From: Halopseudomonas salegens
GTDB taxonomy: Bacteria > Pseudomonadota > Gammaproteobacteria > Pseudomonadales > Pseudomonadaceae
DNA length: 64,000 nt
Direction of reading: 5' to 3'
NCBI RefSeq assembly: GCF_900105655.1
Contig: NZ_LT629787.1
Coordinates: 3,286,001-3,350,000, forward strand
The first letter of the stretch is position 1; each line of letters opens with the position of its first letter. Position numbers and translations under genes: made by a program. Below the pieces are notes generated by a model. The model saw nothing but the letters and a program-made list of their open reading frames with translations. It was not told the origin of the DNA and did not search any database. Of this stretch, positions 6,567-14,567 are shown in pieces.

Positions 6567-7121
6567 ATGAACAGTGAACCAGTCGCTCTCATCATCATCG
6601 ACATGCAGCGGGGCATGCAGAAGCCCGAAGCCGGGGAGAGAAACAATCCTGGCGCTGAGCGAAATATCCAAAGCCTCCTCGAGGCCTGGCGTCGCGCTGG
6701 GTGGCCGGTTGTGTCCGTCCGCCACATTTCACGGACTCAAGGCTCACCATTCTGGCCTGGGCAGACAGGTGCGGAGTTTCAGCCCGAATTGGCTCCGCTG
6801 GATACTGAGCATGTGGTAGAGAAGTGCGTACCCGACGCTTTTATACATAGTGGCCTGGAGCGATGGCTGCACGTTCGTGGAATTCGAAGTGTGGTGCTTG
6901 TCGGTGTAAGCACCAGTAATTCCGTGGAGTCCACAGCCCGTACTGCGGGAAACCTCGGTTTCAACACCATCGTGATTTCTGATGCCACTTTTACCTTTGC
7001 CAAGAAGGATTTTGCAGGAGTTCAGAGACCTGCTGAAGAGGTGCATGCAATGTCTCTGGCAAACCTGGATGGCGAATACGCCTCAATTATGAGTACCGCG
7101 GATGCGATTAACCTGCTCTAA
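6567..7121 (+). CDS. Isochorismatase-like hydrolase, catalytic Cys replaced by Ser
   Basis: 184 residues with the isochorismatase-like fold: VALIIIDMQRGM supplies the first catalytic Asp, VVEKCVPDAF the Lys, and LVGVSTSNSVESTARTAGN the nucleophile loop. In cysteine hydrolases of this superfamily the loop reads T-x-x-C-V; here it is T-S-N-S-V, so Ser stands where the Cys should be. The other fold landmarks, such as ISDATFTFAKKDF, are intact. The ATG at 6567 gives the family's normal N-terminus. The substrate cannot be inferred. Confidence 0.82.
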   Translation: MNSEPVALIIIDMQRGMQKPEAGERNNPGAERNIQSLLEAWRRAGWPVVSVRHISRTQGSPFWPGQTGAEFQPELAPLDTEHVVEKCVPDAFIHSGLERWLHVRGIRSVVLVGVSTSNSVESTARTAGNLGFNTIVISDATFTFAKKDFAGVQRPAEEVHAMSLANLDGEYASIMSTADAINLL

Positions 7122-7185
7122 CTACCGGCAGTGCAGTGCCCACTTCTCCGCCGCTCCAAACCAGCGCGTCAGCCGGGCGCTATGC
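7117..7185 (+). repeat. attC site
   Basis: The left box TCTAACTACC contains the previous stop. The shared block CTTCTCCGCCGCTCC is present and the right end is GGGCGCTATGC, a variant core similar to that at 3371-3379. Confidence 0.6.
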
Positions 7186-7196
7186 ACAGGGAGAAG

Positions 7197-7709
7197 ATGG
7201 TGAATATTTGTGAAACGGAGAGGCTGGTAATGCGGCAGTTGTCCCTTGAGGACGTTCCTGCATTGACCGAAATTCTCAGTGACCCTGAAGTAATGAAGTA
7301 CTCCGTCCGCGGTGTGTGTGATGAGATTGCAACCCGCGAATTTATAGCGTGGTGTATAGCCTGCTACGATTCATATGGCTTGGGGCCATGGGCGCTAATC
7401 GATAAGGAAAGTTCTGCCCTCATTGGATTCTGTGGTGTTTCCCCAGAAATTGTCGCTGATGTCGAGGAGCCAAACCTCGGCTATCGACTAGCGGCGAACT
7501 TCTGGAATAAGGGCCTGGCGTCCGAGGCGGCTATAGGAGTCCTGGATTACGTGTTTGCACGGACACAGTATCAGTCGGTAGTGGTAATTATTGAGCCTGA
7601 GCATGTCGCGTCATTGAAGGTGGCGCAGAAAGCCGGTTTTGCTGACTACGAGACTCTTGAGTTTCATGATCGTCCTGTGCGGCTGTATCGGTTGACTCGA
7701 AAGTGGTGA
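7197..7709 (+). CDS. GNAT-family N-acetyltransferase (RimJ/RimL-like)
   Basis: 170 residues of the GNAT fold. The N-terminal ICETERLVMRQLSLEDVPALTEILSDPEVM is typical of the RimJ/RimL branch. GYRLAANFWNKGLASEAAIGVLDY is the acetyl-CoA binding turn and helix, and EPEHVASLKVAQKAGF is the C-terminal core. The acceptor may be an amino group on a protein or small molecule. The start is ambiguous: ATG at 7197, GTG at 7200 and ATG at 7182 are all in frame, with AGGGAG just upstream of the first two. Confidence 0.85.
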   Translation: MVNICETERLVMRQLSLEDVPALTEILSDPEVMKYSVRGVCDEIATREFIAWCIACYDSYGLGPWALIDKESSALIGFCGVSPEIVADVEEPNLGYRLAANFWNKGLASEAAIGVLDYVFARTQYQSVVVIIEPEHVASLKVAQKAGFADYETLEFHDRPVRLYRLTRKW

Positions 7710-7719
7710 GATACATTTA

Positions 7720-7872
7720 TGCATAACTCTATGCCCCGACATTCGTTGTCGTACGGTATTCAATAAACATCGCCATACGGCTTCCTACCAAGCTATAGGC
7801 ATGTTTCAAACGCAAGCACGCGGATCAGTTTTCCGCTGCGCTTCACATTGCCCAATGCTGCGAGCGTTACAG
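7720..7872 (+). repeat. One or two attC sites in a gene-free interval
   Basis: The interval 7710-7901 has no gene. Its right half (about 7803-7872) has the array's block TTTTCCGCTGCGCTTCACATTG and ends in the good core GCGTTACAG, so it is an attC site. The left half begins GCATAACTCTATGCC, like an attC left box, and may be a decayed site or an empty cassette joining two sites. Confidence 0.55.
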
Positions 7873-7901
7873 ACGATTTGACCACATCCAGGGATAGACT
7901 T

Positions 7902-8141
7902 ATGAAATGGTTTCTCATCTACGCAATCCTGCTCTTCAGCCTTTGGCATGCAATAGATCTGCAGTCGGATTCCGTTTTCCCGGCTGTTTTCGCTCCACTC
8001 GCTTTCTTTTTTGTGCTGCTGGCATTTTTGGTCTGGCTCGTTACAAAAATGAGTGGGCATTCGTCGTCAACCGGAGATATTGGCTCTGGGGGATTTTTTG
8101 GCGGCGGTGGAGATTCCGGTGGAGGCGATGGTGGCTGCTGA
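7902..8141 (+). CDS. Small membrane protein with Gly-rich tail
   Basis: 79 residues with two hydrophobic helices (about 3-20 and 26-48), then a tail made mostly of Gly, Ser and Asp (GSGGFFGGGGDSGGGDGGC) ending in Cys. Such glycine-rich tails are seen at the ends of some bacterial membrane proteins, but no family is assigned. The ATG follows GGGATAG. No full attC follows: only TTTTAACAGGTC stands before the next gene, so this may be the last recognisable cassette. Confidence 0.55.
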   Translation: MKWFLIYAILLFSLWHAIDLQSDSVFPAVFAPLAFFFVLLAFLVWLVTKMSGHSSSTGDIGSGGFFGGGGDSGGGDGGC

Positions 8142-8170
8142 ACTTTTAACAGGTCACGGAGGTGCATGCA

Positions 8171-8917
8171 TTGAAGAAGGTACTGGTCGTTACCGGCGGT
8201 AGTCGTGGAATCGGCGCGGCTACAGCGCGCCTGGCTGCGCAGTCTGGTTATGCCGTTTACATCAGCTTCCTCCGTGACAGGGCCGCCGCTTTCGCCGTTG
8301 TCGATGAGATTTGCCGAGCTGGTGGCGAAGCGGTGGCATTCGCAGCTGACGTGAGCATTGAGGCAGAGGTGGTTCGCCTGTTCGAACAGGCAGATGAAAC
8401 ACTCGGTTCAGTCACGGCATTGGTCAACAATGCTGGCATCCTGGAGCAGCATATGCGCGTAGAGCACATGGATGCCGCTCGTCTCAGCCGTGTCTTCGCA
8501 ACCAACGTAATCGGCAGCTTTCTCTGTGCACGTGAGGCTGTCCGTCGGATGTCTGAAAAGAATGGAGGGGCGGGCGGCGTGATCGTGAATCTCTCTTCGG
8601 CTGCCTCCCGGCTTGGCTCTCCAAATGAGTATGTGGACTATGCCGCGTCGAAAGGGGCCATCGACACTTTTACTCTGGGTCTGGCAAAAGAGGTCGCCCC
8701 CGAGGGAATCCGGGTCAACGCCGTGCGCCCGGGCGTTATCTATACGGACATTCATGCCAGCGGCGGTGAGCCGGACCGGGTGGATCGGGTGAAAGGGGCT
8801 GTACCGATGCAACGTGGCGGCAGCGCTGAAGAGGTGGCCAAAGCCATCCTTTGGTTGCTGTCGGACGACGCCTCTTACTCAACTGGCGCCTTGCTTGATG
8901 TGGCGGGTGGAAGATGA
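8171..8917 (+). CDS. SDR-family NAD(P)-dependent oxidoreductase
   Basis: 248 residues of the classical short-chain dehydrogenase family. TGGSRGIG at residues 8-15 is the cofactor loop, NNAG is the central stabilising motif, and NLSSAASR, YAASK and RPGVIYTDI carry the catalytic Ser, Tyr-Lys and the post-active-site loop. A TTG at 8171, eight bases after GGAGG, is the likely start; the open frame begins at a GTG (8162) that overlaps the ribosome site. Its stop overlaps the beta-lactamase ATG by four bases, so the two are co-translated. The substrate is unknown; the glucose/ribitol-type SDR group is closest by pattern. Confidence 0.88.
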   Translation: MKKVLVVTGGSRGIGAATARLAAQSGYAVYISFLRDRAAAFAVVDEICRAGGEAVAFAADVSIEAEVVRLFEQADETLGSVTALVNNAGILEQHMRVEHMDAARLSRVFATNVIGSFLCAREAVRRMSEKNGGAGGVIVNLSSAASRLGSPNEYVDYAASKGAIDTFTLGLAKEVAPEGIRVNAVRPGVIYTDIHASGGEPDRVDRVKGAVPMQRGGSAEEVAKAILWLLSDDASYSTGALLDVAGGR

Positions 8918-9777
8918 AGGCGGCTTTGTTTTTATTCCTTTCAGTATGGCCAACAATCGCCCTTGCTGACGTTAACGACCCTGTTGTCACAGCCCTGGAT
9001 CGAGTCGCCGAGCAGCTGGATGCTCGTGTCGGCTTTTCCGCTTATGATCTGGAAACGGGGCAGCGCTGGGAGTATCAGGCAAACCAGAGATTTCCCTTGT
9101 CCAGTACCTTTAAAACCCTCGCTTGTGCCGATTTGTTGCGTCGCGTAGACAAAGGGGAGATGGATTCAAGCAGTAAAGTACACTTTTCGGCGGCCGATCT
9201 GGTGACCTATTCTCCCGTCACCGAACACTTTGCTGGCCGCCAGGCAATGACGCTGTCGGCATTGTGCGAGGCAACCCTGACACTGAGCGACAACACAGCC
9301 GCAAATTTGATTCTACGCGCGCTGGGCGGGCCTGCATCAGTCACGGCTTTCGCCCGTTTTCTGGGGGACGGTTCAACCCGTCTTGATCGCTGGGAAACGG
9401 ATCTCAATGAGGCTCAGCCAGGCGATCCCAGGGATACAACAACGCCAAACGCGATGGTGAACAACCTTCACAAACTGTTGTTGGGCGACGTGTTATCGGT
9501 CGAGTCCAGAGGGCAACTACGCAATTGGCTGGAAAGAAATCAGGTAGCGGACGGACTTTTTCGGGCAGCCGTGCCTGAGGCCTGGGTTGTTGCTGACAGA
9601 ACCGGGGCTGGTGGTTTCGGATCGCGGTCAATAACTGCCGTCATGTGGCCGCCGGACCGTCAGCCAATTATTGTGGCTCTATATATCACAGACACTGCAG
9701 CTTCCTTCTCGGAGCGAAATGACGCGATTGCAGACATTGGTATAGCCATTGTGAAAACAGTGAGTTCAGGATATTGA
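8914..9777 (+). CDS. Class A beta-lactamase, RTG-type carbenicillinase group
   Basis: 287 residues with a signal peptide (about 1-18, ending TIALA before DVNDPV), so periplasmic. All class A landmarks are present: SSTFK with Ser70 and Lys73, SDN at the Ser130 position, WETDLN with Glu166 and Asn170, and RTGAGG at the KTG position. Arg-Thr-Gly in place of Lys-Thr-Gly marks the RTG subgroup of carbenicillinases (CARB-5 type), and the following GFGSRSITAVMWPPDR agrees closely with that subgroup. It should hydrolyse penicillins, including carboxypenicillins; activity is not shown. It overlaps the SDR gene by four bases at the edge of the cassette array. Confidence 0.93.
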   Translation: MKAALFLFLSVWPTIALADVNDPVVTALDRVAEQLDARVGFSAYDLETGQRWEYQANQRFPLSSTFKTLACADLLRRVDKGEMDSSSKVHFSAADLVTYSPVTEHFAGRQAMTLSALCEATLTLSDNTAANLILRALGGPASVTAFARFLGDGSTRLDRWETDLNEAQPGDPRDTTTPNAMVNNLHKLLLGDVLSVESRGQLRNWLERNQVADGLFRAAVPEAWVVADRTGAGGFGSRSITAVMWPPDRQPIIVALYITDTAASFSERNDAIADIGIAIVKTVSSGY

Positions 9778-9934
9778 GGCATAACCCCTGATTGCCGGCG
9801 GGTGTATGTGGCCCCTGGAGAAATCGAGTCTAAACTCAATTCGATGAAGGGTTGGCTGCATACGGATTGGATGCATTGAGTGCAGCACCTCACGTAACGG
9901 AATGAATACAGATAGGCCCGGTTGCGGCACTCTG

Positions 9935-9963
9935 TTGATTGGTTTTTCCTTCTCATATTATAT
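9935..9963 (+). promoter_or_regulatory. Possible promoter for the IPTL-CTERM/collagen genes
   Basis: The gap 9778-10018 has no gene. TTGATT (9935-9940) and TTATAT (9958-9963) are separated by 17 bases and lie about 55 bases before the next start. A GCATAACCCC at 9780 resembles an attC left box, but no matching right core was found. Confidence 0.35.
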
Positions 9964-10018
9964 ATTGAGTGGTATAAACCTCATAAAACAACCCAGCACG
10001 ACAACAAGGAAGACTGCA

Positions 10019-10735
10019 GTGCGCATTAATAATTCCGTCATATTTGGGTACGGCTTTTTTAGGCGGTTTTTGCTTGCCTTGGCCAGTGTGCTTTTTGTTC
10101 CTGCAGCTTTAGCCAATTTTGCAGTCCCTCCCGGTTTCAACTTTTCTCTCCCTGACGGCAGCAGTTTTGATGTCGGTTGCGGCCTGCTAGACGTTCAGGG
10201 TGAACTTATCGTCAACAGCGCAAACGTCACTGGAGCCAATGTAGTCGACATTGGCAGCACCGGAGTGATTGACGCGGGCTCAGGAACTCTGTTCGCGGGT
10301 GAAGGCTGGAATAATAACGGCACCTTTATTCCAGGCAGCAGTACTTTGATCATTGATGACAGCTGTGGTGAAACGAACCCCTTCGTTTTCACTGGCGACA
10401 CGATATTCAATAATCTCACCATCATCAGCACTACTGGACGCGTCATAGAGCTTCCCACCGGAAGTCATCTGCAAGTCAACGGCACCTTGACTCTTCAGGG
10501 AAGCAGCGCACAACCCCTGGAATTGGTCTCTGCCGGGGCTGGACAAGCAATTATTCGACTTGGCCCTGATGCGCAGGTTATTTCCGATAATGTCAGCCTG
10601 TCGAGCGTCAGAATCGGCAATCAGGTTGAAGCGATTCCCAGCTTGGGCACATTGAGTCTTTGGCTCTTGACTCTTATGGTCGTTATTCTGGGACGCTCAA
10701 GGCTTGTCTCTCGCTCATCATTCCGTAACCGCTAG
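10019..10735 (+). CDS. Exported protein with IPTL-CTERM-like anchor
   Basis: 238 residues from a GTG eight bases after AAGGA. A signal peptide (about 1-34, ending PAALA) is followed by an exported domain rich in Gly, Asn, Ser and Thr with beta-helix-like strands ([30 protein letters not shown]). The end reads [20 protein letters not shown] followed by basic residues, the pattern of IPTL-CTERM sorting signals, in which a membrane helix and basic tail are processed by an exosortase-like enzyme. No such enzyme gene is in the window. It lies eight bases from the collagen-like gene, so the two probably form an operon. Confidence 0.7.
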   Translation: MRINNSVIFGYGFFRRFLLALASVLFVPAALANFAVPPGFNFSLPDGSSFDVGCGLLDVQGELIVNSANVTGANVVDIGSTGVIDAGSGTLFAGEGWNNNGTFIPGSSTLIIDDSCGETNPFVFTGDTIFNNLTIISTTGRVIELPTGSHLQVNGTLTLQGSSAQPLELVSAGAGQAIIRLGPDAQVISDNVSLSSVRIGNQVEAIPSLGTLSLWLLTLMVVILGRSRLVSRSSFRNR

Positions 10736-10743
10736 GAACCCCC

Positions 10744-11844
10744 ATGTTCAAACGTTTATTTGTTACCCCGTTAATTCTGCTGGTTATGTCCGGGATGAGC
10801 ATCTCGGCAGTTTTGGCAGCAGATATCACTGCGACGCTTCCTCCCGCTGGCGGGTTTGTCATCAAAGGTTCTGGTGGTGACGAGCGATTGCGGGTTGATG
10901 ATAACGGGACTGTCACCCTCCCTGCTGTACCCGCATCCACCGCAGGAAATGAAGTCATGTGCTTTGATGCTTCTGGTGTGCTTGGGCCTTGTGCAGCAGG
11001 TGTCGCTATAGGACCCGAGGGACCGGAAGGGCCAATGGGGCCAGCTGGACCAGAAGGGCCGGAAGGGCCAATGGGTCCTGAAGGACCAGCCGGAGCAAAT
11101 GGTGCCGAAGGAGCGGTGGGGCCAATTGGACCAGAAGGGCCACAAGGACCACCAGGGGCTGATGGGGCCGCAGGAGCGGTGGGGCCAACTGGACCAGAAG
11201 GGCCACAAGGACCACCAGGGGCTGTTGGGGCCGCAGGACCTCCTGGCCCAGCAGGCGTCCCGGGGCCAGTAGGCCCACCTGGCCCACCTGGCCTCACGGG
11301 AGCCCCTGGCTCTCCGGGTCCCGCTGGCCCGGCTGGTCCCGCCGGTCCGCAAGGCCCGCAAGGCCCGGCCGGTGATGGTGGAACCTTTTTTTATGAATTC
11401 AGCGCCTTTTCAAACAGCTCCTGTTGTAATAACAGGATCATACAAGCGACCTCAAGCAATGTCGCTGCGGCTATTTTTCAAAACTCGACACAACCAAAAC
11501 ATGCGTATGGCAGACCTTTTCCGTTCGATGTTGAGGTTGTAAGTGTTCAGTTCTTTCACTCTTACGACGATTTTTCACCCGGTGGTACCACGGATATTAA
11601 TGTCAGGCCAGCCATTGCCAATTTTGTTACCGGCGCTCTTGATCGTAACCTTACTGGTTTGATTGACCTGCGCACTACACCGCAAAATGTCTGGGTAGAT
11701 GTGCCGCTTTCGTCTGCAAGCGCCACTGATAATCTCGTTGATGCTTCTGCCAATCAGTATGTGGTCTGGCAATTGAACTCAGCCGTGCCCAGCGGAATCC
11801 TTGACGGCTATGCAATTTTAAGAGTTGAGGTGAAGATTCCCTGA
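10744..11844 (+). CDS. Collagen-like Gly-X-Y repeat protein
   Basis: 366 residues: signal peptide (1-25, ending AVLA), an N-terminal domain (26-89), then about 41 uninterrupted Gly-X-Y triplets (about 90-212) rich in GPE, GPA, GPP and GPQ, and a C-terminal domain of about 150 residues that may start trimerisation ([16 protein letters not shown] at its start). The repeat should form a trimeric triple helix outside the cytoplasm. Charged triplets (GPE, GAE, GAD) lie in the first half and proline-rich neutral ones in the second. It is probably co-transcribed with the upstream IPTL-CTERM gene and is followed by a strong terminator. Confidence 0.85.
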   Translation: MFKRLFVTPLILLVMSGMSISAVLAADITATLPPAGGFVIKGSGGDERLRVDDNGTVTLPAVPASTAGNEVMCFDASGVLGPCAAGVAIGPEGPEGPMGPAGPEGPEGPMGPEGPAGANGAEGAVGPIGPEGPQGPPGADGAAGAVGPTGPEGPQGPPGAVGAAGPPGPAGVPGPVGPPGPPGLTGAPGSPGPAGPAGPAGPQGPQGPAGDGGTFFYEFSAFSNSSCCNNRIIQATSSNVAAAIFQNSTQPKHAYGRPFPFDVEVVSVQFFHSYDDFSPGGTTDINVRPAIANFVTGALDRNLTGLIDLRTTPQNVWVDVPLSSASATDNLVDASANQYVVWQLNSAVPSGILDGYAILRVEVKIP

Positions 11845-11878
11845 TGGTGTTGATTTAAGTAAGATCGTTACGGCAGCC

Positions 11879-11902
11879 AGGCACCCTTTCGGGTGCCTTT
11901 TT
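11879..11902 (+). terminator. Rho-independent terminator
   Basis: AGGCACCC, loop TTTC, GGGTGCCT, then a run of T residues: a textbook intrinsic terminator 35 bases after the collagen-like gene. There is no T-run on the other strand, so it serves the + strand. Confidence 0.9.
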
Positions 11903-11911
11903 GTTGCCGGT

Positions 11912-13036
11912 TTACAGGCTGTCCAGCGCTTGCTGCAGGTTGGCTACGCTGCGCTCGACGTTGTGCAGCTTGTCCAGGCCGAACAGGCCGATACGGAAGG
12001 TTTTGAAGCTGGCGGGCTCATCACACATCAGCGGGACGCCGGCGGCGGTTTGCAGGCCCTGGGCGAGGAACGCCTTGCCGCTGTGGATCATATCGTCACT
12101 GGTGTATGAAACGACTACGCCGGGGGCTTCGAAGCCTTCGGCGGCGACACTGACAAAGCCTTTTTCCTTGAGCAATGCACGCACGGCGCGACCCAGTTCC
12201 CATTGCTCGTCACGCACGCGGTCAAAGCCGTAATCATAGGTTTCCAGCATGGTGTCGCGGAATTGCTTGAGGGCATCCGTGGGCATGGTGGCATGGTAGG
12301 CATGGCCACCGTTTTCATAGGCTTGCATGATCTGGTGCCACTTTTTCAGGTCGGCGGCAAAACTGCTGCTGGTGGTCTGTTCCAGCCGCGCCAGGGCGCG
12401 CTCGCTGAGCATGACCAGGGCGCTGCAGGGTGAGGCGCTCCAGCCCTTTTGCGGGGCACTGATCAGCACGTCGACGCCGGTATCCTGCATATCCACCCAG
12501 ATGGTGCCGGAGGCGATGCAATCAAGCACAAAGAGGCCGCCAACGGCATGGGTGGCTTCAGCCACCTGACGCAGATAATCATCCGGCAGGATGATCCCGG
12601 CGGAAGTCTCTACGTGCGGGGCAAAAACGACCTGGGGCTTTTGCGCATGGATTTCTGCTACTACTTCTTCGATCGGTGCAGGGGCAAAGGGGCTCTGGGC
12701 GTCAGTCCCGGTCTGCCGCGCCTTGAGCACGATTTCTTGTGCCGGCAAACGGCCCATCTCGAAGATCTGCGTCCAGCGATAGCTGAACCAGCCGTTGCGA
12801 ATCACCAGGCAGGTCTGGTCCTGGGCGAACTGGCGCGCCACGGACTCCATGCCATAGGTACCGCCACCGGGCACCACGACCACAGCCTCGGCGTTGTAGA
12901 CGCCTTTCAGGGTACTGGAAATGTCACGCATGACCTGTTGAAAGGTCTGTGACATATGGTTCAGGGAACGGTCGGTAAAGACCACGGAATATTCCAGCAG
13001 ACCTTCTGGGTCAATCGCAGGGTGCAGTGTCGACAC
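11912..13036 (-). CDS. Class V aminotransferase (alanine-glyoxylate/serine-pyruvate type)
   Basis: 374 residues from a GTG at 13036, seven bases after GGAGAG; a TTG five codons upstream is also open. PLP-dependent fold type I: VVVPGGGTYGMESVARQFA near 60-78, LDCIASGTIWVDM with the PLP-binding Asp, and SAPQKGWSASP with the Schiff-base Lys. The protein resembles alanine-glyoxylate or serine-glyoxylate aminotransferases in length and layout. The exact amino donor cannot be read from the sequence. It ends ten bases beyond the terminator of the convergent collagen-like gene. Confidence 0.85.
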   Translation of the reverse strand: MSTLHPAIDPEGLLEYSVVFTDRSLNHMSQTFQQVMRDISSTLKGVYNAEAVVVVPGGGTYGMESVARQFAQDQTCLVIRNGWFSYRWTQIFEMGRLPAQEIVLKARQTGTDAQSPFAPAPIEEVVAEIHAQKPQVVFAPHVETSAGIILPDDYLRQVAEATHAVGGLFVLDCIASGTIWVDMQDTGVDVLISAPQKGWSASPCSALVMLSERALARLEQTTSSSFAADLKKWHQIMQAYENGGHAYHATMPTDALKQFRDTMLETYDYGFDRVRDEQWELGRAVRALLKEKGFVSVAAEGFEAPGVVVSYTSDDMIHSGKAFLAQGLQTAAGVPLMCDEPASFKTFRIGLFGLDKLHNVERSVANLQQALDSL

Positions 13037-13176
13037 GGCAAGACTCTCCAAATCGTTCTGGCTGGCCAGTTTGCGTCAGGCAGGCCAACCGGCAGGCAGC
13101 AGTTCATGGGCAAAACCGGGCTGGCGCCCGGTGATCAATTGCCCATGCTAACCCGAAATGGCTGCTGGCTGCAGGG

Positions 13177-13686
13177 TCAATCCGCCGCTTCGCGTTCAAG
13201 CCAGAAAAAGAAACTCAGCGGCTGACCCTTGATATCGCCCAAGCCGATGATGACGTCATCATTGATCTTGCGGAAATAATCCATGATCGGCTGACGGTCG
13301 TAGATCAGTGCTGCGGAGCTGACGCCGTCGAATTCCATCATGCGCATCTGGGCTGCACCGAGCTTATCGTAGGTAACCACCTGGCCTTCGTCGTCACGCA
13401 CCAGCAGGGGTTCAACATCATTGGGGGATGTGAAGCGCTTGCCGTACCAGTTGATCGGGTCCGGCTCTCCGCCATCAAATTTGCCGCCTTTCCAACTACC
13501 GAGCATAAAGTCCAGATCAACCGGTTCAAGCTGTTTGAACAGGGGCATCAGGGTGTCGACGGAATAGGCTTCGCCGCTTTCGATTTTGGCCAGCAGTTGT
13601 TCTTCGGGGCTATCGGCCAACAAGGGCAGGCTGGTTGCGCTAGCCATGACAGCGACAGCAGTAAGACGGGTCAGTTTTTTAAGCAT
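13177..13686 (-). CDS. GXWXG / DUF4334 exported protein
   Basis: 169 residues from ATG 13686, seven bases after AGAGGA. A signal peptide (about 1-24, ending SLPLLA) is followed by LDFMLGSWKGG, the GXWXG motif, and by a DUF4334-type region (LGAAQMRMMEFDGVSSAALIYDRQPIMDYFRKINDD). Proteins with this pair of domains are small and often annotated only by domain. The start used removes a 20-codon open extension with no ribosome site. It lies 47 bases downstream of the tetR-type gene on the same strand and is probably controlled with it. Confidence 0.8.
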   Translation of the reverse strand: MLKKLTRLTAVAVMASATSLPLLADSPEEQLLAKIESGEAYSVDTLMPLFKQLEPVDLDFMLGSWKGGKFDGGEPDPINWYGKRFTSPNDVEPLLVRDDEGQVVTYDKLGAAQMRMMEFDGVSSAALIYDRQPIMDYFRKINDDVIIGLGDIKGQPLSFFFWLEREAAD

Positions 13687-13733
13687 GAAAACATCCTCTG
13701 ATAATAAGTGATCAGAGGCGGTACACAATTGGA

Positions 13734-14339
13734 TCAGCCAGTGCACAAGCTCCAGCAGGCATCGCGGGCAGAGTCAATGTCCTGTTGGCTGAGCTCGATG
13801 TAACCATCGCGCTCGGCGCGTACCAGATTGACAAAGGCACCCCAGACCAGTGACAGCAAAACCTCCGGCCGAATATCCTGACGGAAGATGCCCTGGTTCT
13901 GATAACTGCGATAATGCGCCACCACGTTGCGCAATTGCTTGCGGTCGAGGGTGCGGCTGCGGTCATCCAGATATGGGCGATGATCCTGCAACTCGAGAAA
14001 GCGGTAAGCCGCTGGATCTTCTCGCGTGAACTCGATCATGCGTTGCCAGACCAGATCAAAGGCAACATGCGGCTCCACCTCAGGACCAATGTCAGCAAAA
14101 AAGCGCCGGGTAACCGTATGCTTCAGTTCACGAAACAGCTCATTGACCAGCGCTTCCTTGCTGACGAAGTAGCGGTAAATGGTACCGGTACCCACACTGG
14201 CTCGCTCGGCCAGTACCGGCATGGGCACACCATTGACACCGCCCTCGGCAAATACCTCAAGGGCGGCGCGCAAGATGGCTGCACGCTTGTCCTTGATGCG
14301 GGGTTTGCCTGGTTTTTTTGCTGTCGATTGTGAAGTCAT
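13734..14339 (-). CDS. TetR/AcrR-family transcriptional regulator
   Basis: 201 residues. The N-terminal helix-turn-helix is clear: KRAAILRAALEVFAEGGVNGVPMPVLAERASVGTGTIYRYF (about 18-58). The C-terminal ligand domain ends with a TetR_C-like stretch (PEVLLSLVWGAFVNLVRAERDG). It is followed in the same direction by the DUF4334 gene, its likely co-regulated neighbour. An 18-base perfect palindrome lies about 150 bases upstream and is a candidate operator. Confidence 0.88.
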   Translation of the reverse strand: MTSQSTAKKPGKPRIKDKRAAILRAALEVFAEGGVNGVPMPVLAERASVGTGTIYRYFVSKEALVNELFRELKHTVTRRFFADIGPEVEPHVAFDLVWQRMIEFTREDPAAYRFLELQDHRPYLDDRSRTLDRKQLRNVVAHYRSYQNQGIFRQDIRPEVLLSLVWGAFVNLVRAERDGYIELSQQDIDSARDACWSLCTG

Positions 14340-14486
14340 TTGGCCATTTTATGTACTTTTTCCAATGTGTACAGCCACTTCCGATATTTAAGTTCGGTTC
14401 TGCAGCGCGGGATGATGACCAGCCCAGGAAGAACAAGCCCTGATAATCACATAAAATGACTAACCAGTCACCACTAACGCCAACAA

Positions 14487-14504
14487 TGAATGAATATTCA
14501 TTCA
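14487..14504. promoter_or_regulatory. Perfect palindrome, candidate TetR-family operator
   Basis: TGAATGAATATTCATTCA is a perfect 18-base palindrome of the TGAATGAAT-ATTCATTCA kind bound by several TetR-family regulators. It sits in the 228-base gap between the tetR-type gene and potI. Its distance from the regulator start (about 150 bases) leaves the controlled promoter open. Confidence 0.6.
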
Positions 14505-14567
14505 AACCCATCTTATAGCTTGTGAAGCAGCTTGCCAAGGGGCTGTCGGTTTTTCGGGACTGAGTAC

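Noticed and set aside
1..8150. CRISPR array suggested by repeated palindromic blocks
   Set aside because: Repeats are not identical, spacing is gene-sized and irregular, and genes lie between them. The attC interpretation explains all points.
9778..9900. Possible attC site after the beta-lactamase gene
   Set aside because: A GCATAACCCC box is present, but no matching right core or long palindrome could be found, so it was not listed as attC.
10683..11361. Long Pro/Gly-rich open frames on the minus strand opposite the collagen-like gene
   Set aside because: They are the antisense image of the Gly-X-Y repeat (GGN-CCN codons) and have no ribosome site or sensible protein pattern.
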